This document shows positions 58,130 through 64,000 of a DNA stretch of 64,000 bases, in pieces. Source of the DNA: Parambassis ranga (taxonomy: Eukaryota > Chordata > Actinopteri > Ambassidae). Position numbers and translations under genes: made by a program. How positions within the stretch are numbered: position 1 is the first letter of the stretch; every line of letters begins with the position of its first letter. The stretch spans positions 25,163,375-25,227,374 of the forward strand of contig NC_041023.1 in the NCBI RefSeq assembly GCF_900634625.1, in the 5' to 3' direction. Below the pieces are notes generated by a model. The model had not been told where the DNA came from. It worked only from the letters and a program-made list of their open reading frames with translations, and made no database searches.

Positions 58130-60414
58130 ATACCAGTCATGCCTCACCGTGTGTGTGCAGCCCCCTATGTCACAGCAACAAGAAGCAACATGACACACAC
58201 ACACACACACACTGAACTCCTCATCTCTGTTAATGAGAGTCTGCTGGGGTTACCGTGGAGATGTGATAAGTGTGTGTGTGGTTAAGCAGGTGGTGTCGGG
58301 ACCACCGAACATTAGCATTTCTCTCTAACTGCTATCTCTGCAGCGTGTTATTTTACCCAGCATCCTTAGTGTGTGTCCAGTTAAGATGACAAACTGACGG
58401 TCCCGTCCAGAGAATAAAACCTAGCTTAGCTAGCACACCTAACTTAGCACACATTTGTTGTGCAGCCACAGTGATGAACTAACAGTTCCATCACAATAAC
58501 AACAACAGTGGAGCTCGACAATCCTCCAACACCAATAGCTGCAAACACAGCAGCCTGATCATTGCTAGCAGCTATAGCTACATTGGTGTGTGTCCATTTA
58601 GAGACCTCGTTTTTGTACCAGAGTGTCAGCACCACATGGACAGTGCGAGGCGTTCACTGACTTATTAGTCTCAGCTGGGAGTGCAGGATTTCAGCGCCTG
58701 GAGGTCTGAGCAGGACTCACCTCGTTGTTGCGTCAATCCTCAATTTGATGCAACAAGTCCGGACCGGTTCAACAAATCACAGGAAGTCAGAAAGAGGCTG
58801 AAAATCTTCATCCACACACACCGCCTGCAGACCTGCCTCCACCCGACAGCAGTAACTGGATCAGATTGTACACTCACACACTTCAAACGCAGACAACTCC
58901 ATCAGAGGGCTGAGACTCCTTCAGAACAACACTCAGTGTTCACATGAAAAGTAAAAATACTTACTATTACTACAGCAAATACAAAGAGCCACAAATGGAC
59001 CAGAACGCACAGCTGGCCAATCACAGCACGTGCATGTGTGTGTCAGGTTGTTATTACAAATAACAGCCAACACATCATCTGTGTGTCTGACGTGTAGTTT
59101 GGACAATAAATCCAGAAAAGGTGCAGTTAGATAATTTTCTTAAACCATTCAAACTAATCAAAGTATCTGCTCAGTCCATTGATCAGACTGTTTTTGGTAT
59201 GAGGAGCAGATCGGCCACTTCAGCTGCTAAATGTTCGACAGCGAGAGGCCAGAGCACTCCACAGCTCTGCAGACATCATCATTCGAGAACAGAGAAAGCA
59301 GACTGATCCCTGTTTTAACACATTACTCCTGTCAGTCCAGTATGAAAGGGTTAAAAACAGCTTCAAAAACAACTATGAAACAGCTGATGTTAAACTACAG
59401 TTTTATAGCAACAAAACAACAACATGTAAAGATCTGAGGTGTCACATATAACAACAGATATTAGTTTGTTTTGTGTACTGAACATTTGAAGAACTTTTTC
59501 TGATCATCTTAATTGATTACGTCATTAATGGACTGATGACACTGTACTACTTAAAGTACATTTTCATTGTTACACCAGCATGTCTTGCTCAATAGTCTCC
59601 GAGTACATGTCCTGTGTGTTAACACTTCACTCCTCCTGCTATGAGGACACCATTTGTTTAAATGTAAAACACTGCAACGCACACACATAGGTTTAAAGAG
59701 TGTTTCTGAACGTTTCCTGATCACACTACACTCAGTTTGAGACTTCTGCTTTTTCCAGCTGGCAGTGAATGCACCATGATGTTAATCTACTCAAGTAAAG
59801 TTGTCTGAGGAGAAAGATGGGCTCAAACACACACAGATCCCTGACACAAGCAGAACTAGGTGGGGCCTGTCAATACTCAGTGTGTGTGTGTGTGTGTGTG
59901 TGTGTGCTGAGGAAGACAGCCCTGTCTATACAGCACACACTGAACTCCGCAGTCTCTCTTTAAGTTACTTCCTCTCTTTTTTCCTCCATCAGAGCCGCGA
60001 GAGTTCCGCAGCTCCGTGGCCGCCTCACAGCGTTCTGTACCCGGTCAGCTCTCTGCCAGCAGGCCCCGCTGCCGTGGAGGACCGGAGACAAACTACAGAC
60101 TGGAGCCTGTGCGGACCGCAGACAGACACGAGGACAGACAGACGGCCGCTGTCTAACATCAGCTGTATTGTCGGTAACGGGAGCTGCTGTCTGTCTACAT
60201 CTCTGTCTGTCCGTCTGTCTGTCCGCCGGTCGGTCGCTTCCGCAAACCCAGCCCAGCTCGGCACCGGCCTGTCTGCCTCCCTGCCTGCCCCCGCCTGTCA
60301 GGACCTGTCCCGGTCCGTCTCGGGTTGACCTACATGTACACGATGGAAGGAGGAAAGAAAAAAGGAGAGAAAAAGAGGAAAACACAGAAAGAGGAGAAGG
60401 GAAGCGGTACTCAC

Positions 60415-60519
60415 AGTCATCCACCCGTCCGCTCTGCTGCGCGCTCTCTCTCTGCCACTCACTGTGAACGTCGCTCTATCAGAGCCGCTCCCTCCTGCTG
60501 CCGCCGCGCGCTGACGTCA
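60415..60519 (-). promoter_or_regulatory. rap1b 5' UTR exon and CpG-rich promoter
   Basis: A strong donor GTGAGTAC on the minus strand at 60407-60414 follows CpG-rich sequence, fitting a non-coding first exon starting near 60480-60500. A perfect cAMP-response element TGACGTCA is at 60512-60519 and no TATA box is present. The CpG-rich part extends over about 60000-60530 and includes GTCTGTCTGTC repeats (60180-60235) in the start of intron 1. Confidence 0.6.
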
Positions 60520-63500
60520 AGCTGGACGTAAGAACCACCAGCACTTCCTGGTCGGTTTTTCAAAATAAACCTCATAATGTTAATAAAATAAAAAATAGGA
60601 AAACATTGAGACTATAAAAAAACAAGAAAGCAATACATATTTTTGACTGACTGAACGTTTCTTACTACATTTTAGGAATACTAACAGAAAAATTTACCAA
60701 AAGAGAAAAAAAAAATAATCTAATATAAATTGTTTAGAGATTTTTAATAAATGTGTAACAATAACATAAAGAACAAAACCAACAAGCAAACATTGCAAAA
60801 CCAACAAGAAGAAATAAACATGAGATATTAAGAGACAAAAAATTAGAAAAATGTATATTGAAAAATACCTACTGTATTGATTCCCATTTTATAAACTGCA
60901 AACATCAACCACCAATCAATTCAACATCGAGCTGGAATGCTTATATCTTGAAAGCAGCTCAGTTTTACTTCCTGTTTTGCTCTAACTGCGTCATAGCGCC
61001 GCTCTTTATTCCTTGTGACGTTTGGGTCTCGCTGACAGCTGCTTCCTGCTTCCTGCAGAGCAGAAATTCTTTTTAAAAACAAGAATAAAGTGACAGTAAC
61101 TCAAATAAAACTAACTTTTTATTATATTAAAAAAATCCAGCAGCGTCAATTAATGTCATATGAATATTCATCTCCCATTGGCTGTTTACAAAAGGCCACT
61201 GTGAATTAATCTCACACTTCAGGTCAAAGGTCAAATGAAAGAAAACCAGAAATGACAGAGCAAGCAGTGTGTGTGTGTGTGTGTGTGTGTTTCTGCAGAA
61301 AACAGCAAAGCATGACTGAGCATGTTGATGAGAACACGCCTCAAGACACACACACATTATGTCTGAGGACCTTAAAACAAGTTATATCATGATGTACTTC
61401 GAGCTTAAGTCCTCACAGCATGAGTAACATATACACACAGTGTTTACTACAGCAAGACAAACTGTTGTTTGTCTTGCCACACCCAAAAAGGAAGGAGTCA
61501 CCCAGAATAGAGTTGCCCTCCACCCAACCAGCTTCCCTTTCACTGACACACACTTCCTGTGTGTCACACACAGGCCTATGAGGTCAGGGGACTACTCATC
61601 CAGAATGTCTGATAACAAAAAGTTATAATTTTGTTATACAACCTCTGTGATGTGTGTGTTTCTTTGTAGCCCACCTGACTTTGTGTAGCTGCTGTGTGTC
61701 TGTCTGGTTATTTCCTTTTTCTTGTCTTTCAGCAGTCTTTGATTTTTCTGGGGTCTTTAAGTGCCTTTCTCAGACTCATTGTGGTCATGTTGTGTCTCTC
61801 TGTACTCTGAATATGTGCTCTTTGCTTCACACACTGTAGTTTTCTGTCTATAATTTTGTCATCTTCATTGTATTGTGTTGTTTTTTTCTACAGAACATCT
61901 GCTTCCTGTGGGTCCATCCTGAAACATGGACGCCTCCTGCAGCTTGTTTTTTTTTTACATTGAAGCCTGAACACGGCTCATCAGAGCAGAATCAGCAGCT
62001 GAACTTCAAAGAGATCATCAGCATGTCAATGATCAGCCACACACTCTAGTACAAACTCATCAATGCACCTGTTGCTGGGAGACCAGATGAATGAGCGTCA
62101 GTCGGTTTGTTTGCTCTCTAATGAGTTTCTGCCTGATTTAAGCAGCCAATCAGAGGCCAGCACGGCACCCTGAGCAGGAAGTCATTTCCTCTGCTTCTTA
62201 CCTTCTTATCTGCTGATGACATCTGGCTCTCAGGTAAACAGGAAGTCAGGGGAGATGGCTGACTGTACTTACTGCATGTAGGCAGATGTGTTTTTATGAT
62301 CTCTGTGACATTTGTGGAGTCAGAGGGAAAGAAACATCTGCAGCTACACATCAACAATGAGCATCCATCTGTGACCTGCAGCCTTTGATTGGTCTTCACT
62401 GCTCAGCAGCACAAACAGAGAAACTCTGGCGCCCTCTGCTGCTACACATTCTGAATTAATGTGAAACATACAGGAAATCCCTGTAAATATTGTTGATAAT
62501 TTGCTGTTTTTAGCAGCTGATCGTGCAGATATTTAAAAGAAATTCCTACATAAAAGTTAATTTTCCTCCTAATCTCACTCCTTTTCCGAAAAAGATGGAA
62601 TAAAATGTTATTAAAGTGGATTTTTACTGAAAACACACCTGTATAACTGACATGTTTATGAAGTCTTGTAATTTTCAGACTTAGTTTTGTGTTCACCCCG
62701 CTAGTCTTGCATATTTTATTAGCTTTGAGGCTGTCTCATCAGACCACCCAAGCATTGAAGTTCTGTCATCAGTCTGAGACTTTGTTTCTTGTTGCTAACA
62801 TTAGATATTCATACAGCTAGCAGCTATATTTAGAACCACAAAAATGCTTTAGCTGGGATGTGACGAACAGCTTCTGTATGTAGTTTGAACGTTATGGGGT
62901 GAAAGCATCACTTCCACCCACTGAAATCCATGGACACAGACTCCTCATCTGTTTAAGAGGCGAAGACCACGTGACACAGAAACAGGAAGTGAGTGCTCAG
63001 CGAGACGTTTCTGATTTAACCCGATCTGTAGTCATTGAATAATGAGTCTGAATATGAAGGCAGGCAGAAATGGACCTTTTTATTTTTCTCGGGCGATAAA
63101 CAACAGTGAAAAGTCCTTACCGGACCAGACTGGACTAAACCAACCAAAACCCCCGACTGAACTGGCTAGAACTGGCTTGTGGCTGCCAGCAGAATATTTG
63201 TTTTACACTCTTTGTTGCCATAGCAACAGCCAGCAGGGTTCTGGTCAGGTCCAGTCAGATGGGACCCAGCCCAATAATCCCACCCTTCTGTTCATCTGAA
63301 AGAGGGCAGGACTACTGAATTGGGGGGAAACAAAGCTGCTGATTGGTCCACAGACAGTAAAACTGCCCATTTGTCACTTCCCAAAGCCTCCTTTTGGTTG
63401 CCTACATCATACGCAAACAAAAAAAAAAAACAAGCGAGCCCTCCTCCCATTGGTCACCACAGCCTCAGGCGGAAAAGGCCTGACCCCATTGGTCAGTTTT

Positions 63501-64000
63501 GATAACACGCCAACTGTCAGTCACTCAGCAGCGGCCAATCAGGTTACAGTACAGTACCTGTGGAACTTTCTGGAATTACGAAAAGAAAAAGAAACAAAAG
63601 AATGACGATGAAGAAGGAGATCAACCAATCAGATGACCTCACTAAAAACATACAGGAAGTGGGAGGAGCTTCCAAGCCTCATATGGAAATTATTTTTCTG
63701 GAATTTTTTCATTTTTTGTTTTGTCCTTTTTGTCCGTGTGTGTGTGAGCCATCTGTCCATCCATCCGTCTGTCCGTCTTCTCCTCCGGCAGCTGATATCA
63801 GTGCAATGCATGATGGAACGATCAATCGCTAGGAGAGGGTGTGTCACTACAAGTGTGTGTGTATGTGTGTGTGTATATGTATACGTGTATAGTTGTTTTC
63901 GTCCTGTTGTCATGGAAACATGCTGCAGGGTTAGCGCTCCAGCAGCGGGGGTGGTGCCGTGTTGCATTGTGGGAACTTGTTTTGGTCCATATTTTTAGCT
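60520..64000. other. Region upstream of rap1b, no gene recognised
   Basis: AT-rich at 60550-60860. GT runs lie at 61267-61291 and 63850-63880, a poly-A run at 63420-63430 and a CTCF-like site on the minus strand at 62428-62442. In mammals NUP107 follows RAP1B, but no NUP107-like coding sequence was seen. Confidence 0.45.

Noticed and set aside
59801..60424. Long frames on both strands near the rap1b first exon
   Set aside because: They arise from CpG-rich promoter DNA and CTGT repeats; no domain, and the minus strand is explained by the rap1b 5' UTR and intron 1.
1..64000. CRISPR arrays, prokaryotic operons or phage-like systems
   Set aside because: The tandem repeats present lack spacers, and gene structure with introns, TATA boxes and polyadenylation signals is plainly vertebrate.

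Overview
The window reads as nuclear DNA of a teleost fish, most likely a spiny-rayed (percomorph) one. The evidence is compact multi-exon genes with GT-AG introns, dense CA/GT microsatellites, Tc1/mariner, L2-type LINE and hAT remnants, and the gene content itself. It is the conserved class II cytokine locus that in mammals holds IFNG, IL26 and IL22. Seven protein-coding genes could be assembled exon by exon. Their order is dyrk2 (+), ifng (-), an ifng-related gene (-), il26 (-), il22 (-), mdm1 (-), rap1b (-). This matches the human order DYRK2 - IFNG - IL26 - IL22 - MDM1 - RAP1B, plus the fish-specific tandem second interferon-gamma gene.

Layout. 1-2.7 kb: a defective Tc1/mariner element (1087-2665) just upstream of dyrk2. 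2.8-4.7 kb: the dyrk2 kinase exons, followed by what may be a long 3' UTR to about 8.5 kb. 8.5-15.1 kb: intergenic, with a dispersed duplication and a 31-bp tandem repeat. 15.1-17.6 kb: ifng. 17.6-24.4 kb: a transposon graveyard (two L2 LINE pieces, two Tc1 remnants). 24.4-26.7 kb: ifng-related. 26.7-30.2 kb: intergenic. 30.2-33.1 kb: il26, with several repeat expansions inside it. 33.1-37.4 kb: intergenic, with an AT-rich repeat also present in il26 intron 1 and a LINE 3' end. 37.4-39.4 kb: il22. 41.8-50.6 kb: mdm1 (15 coding exons) carrying hAT and L2 insertions in introns. 52-60.5 kb: rap1b, with a Harbinger-like element in an intron. 60.5-64 kb: no gene recognised.

How the genes relate. 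The four cytokine genes are secreted helical cytokines of the interferon-gamma/IL-10 superfamily, transcribed in the same direction, each with a TATA box and an AU-rich 3' UTR, as expected of inducible short-lived mRNAs. The flanking genes (dyrk2 kinase, mdm1 centriole/microtubule protein, rap1b small GTPase) are synteny anchors with housekeeping-type roles; mdm1 and rap1b lack a visible TATA box. I found no wholly new biological system. The most notable points are repeat-driven changes in il26 (a duplicated splice donor, a minisatellite-filled intron, a G/C homopolymer against the TATA box), insertions with intact target-site duplications, a TG repeat pressed against the rap1b last-exon acceptor, and a set of CTCF-like motifs around the locus.
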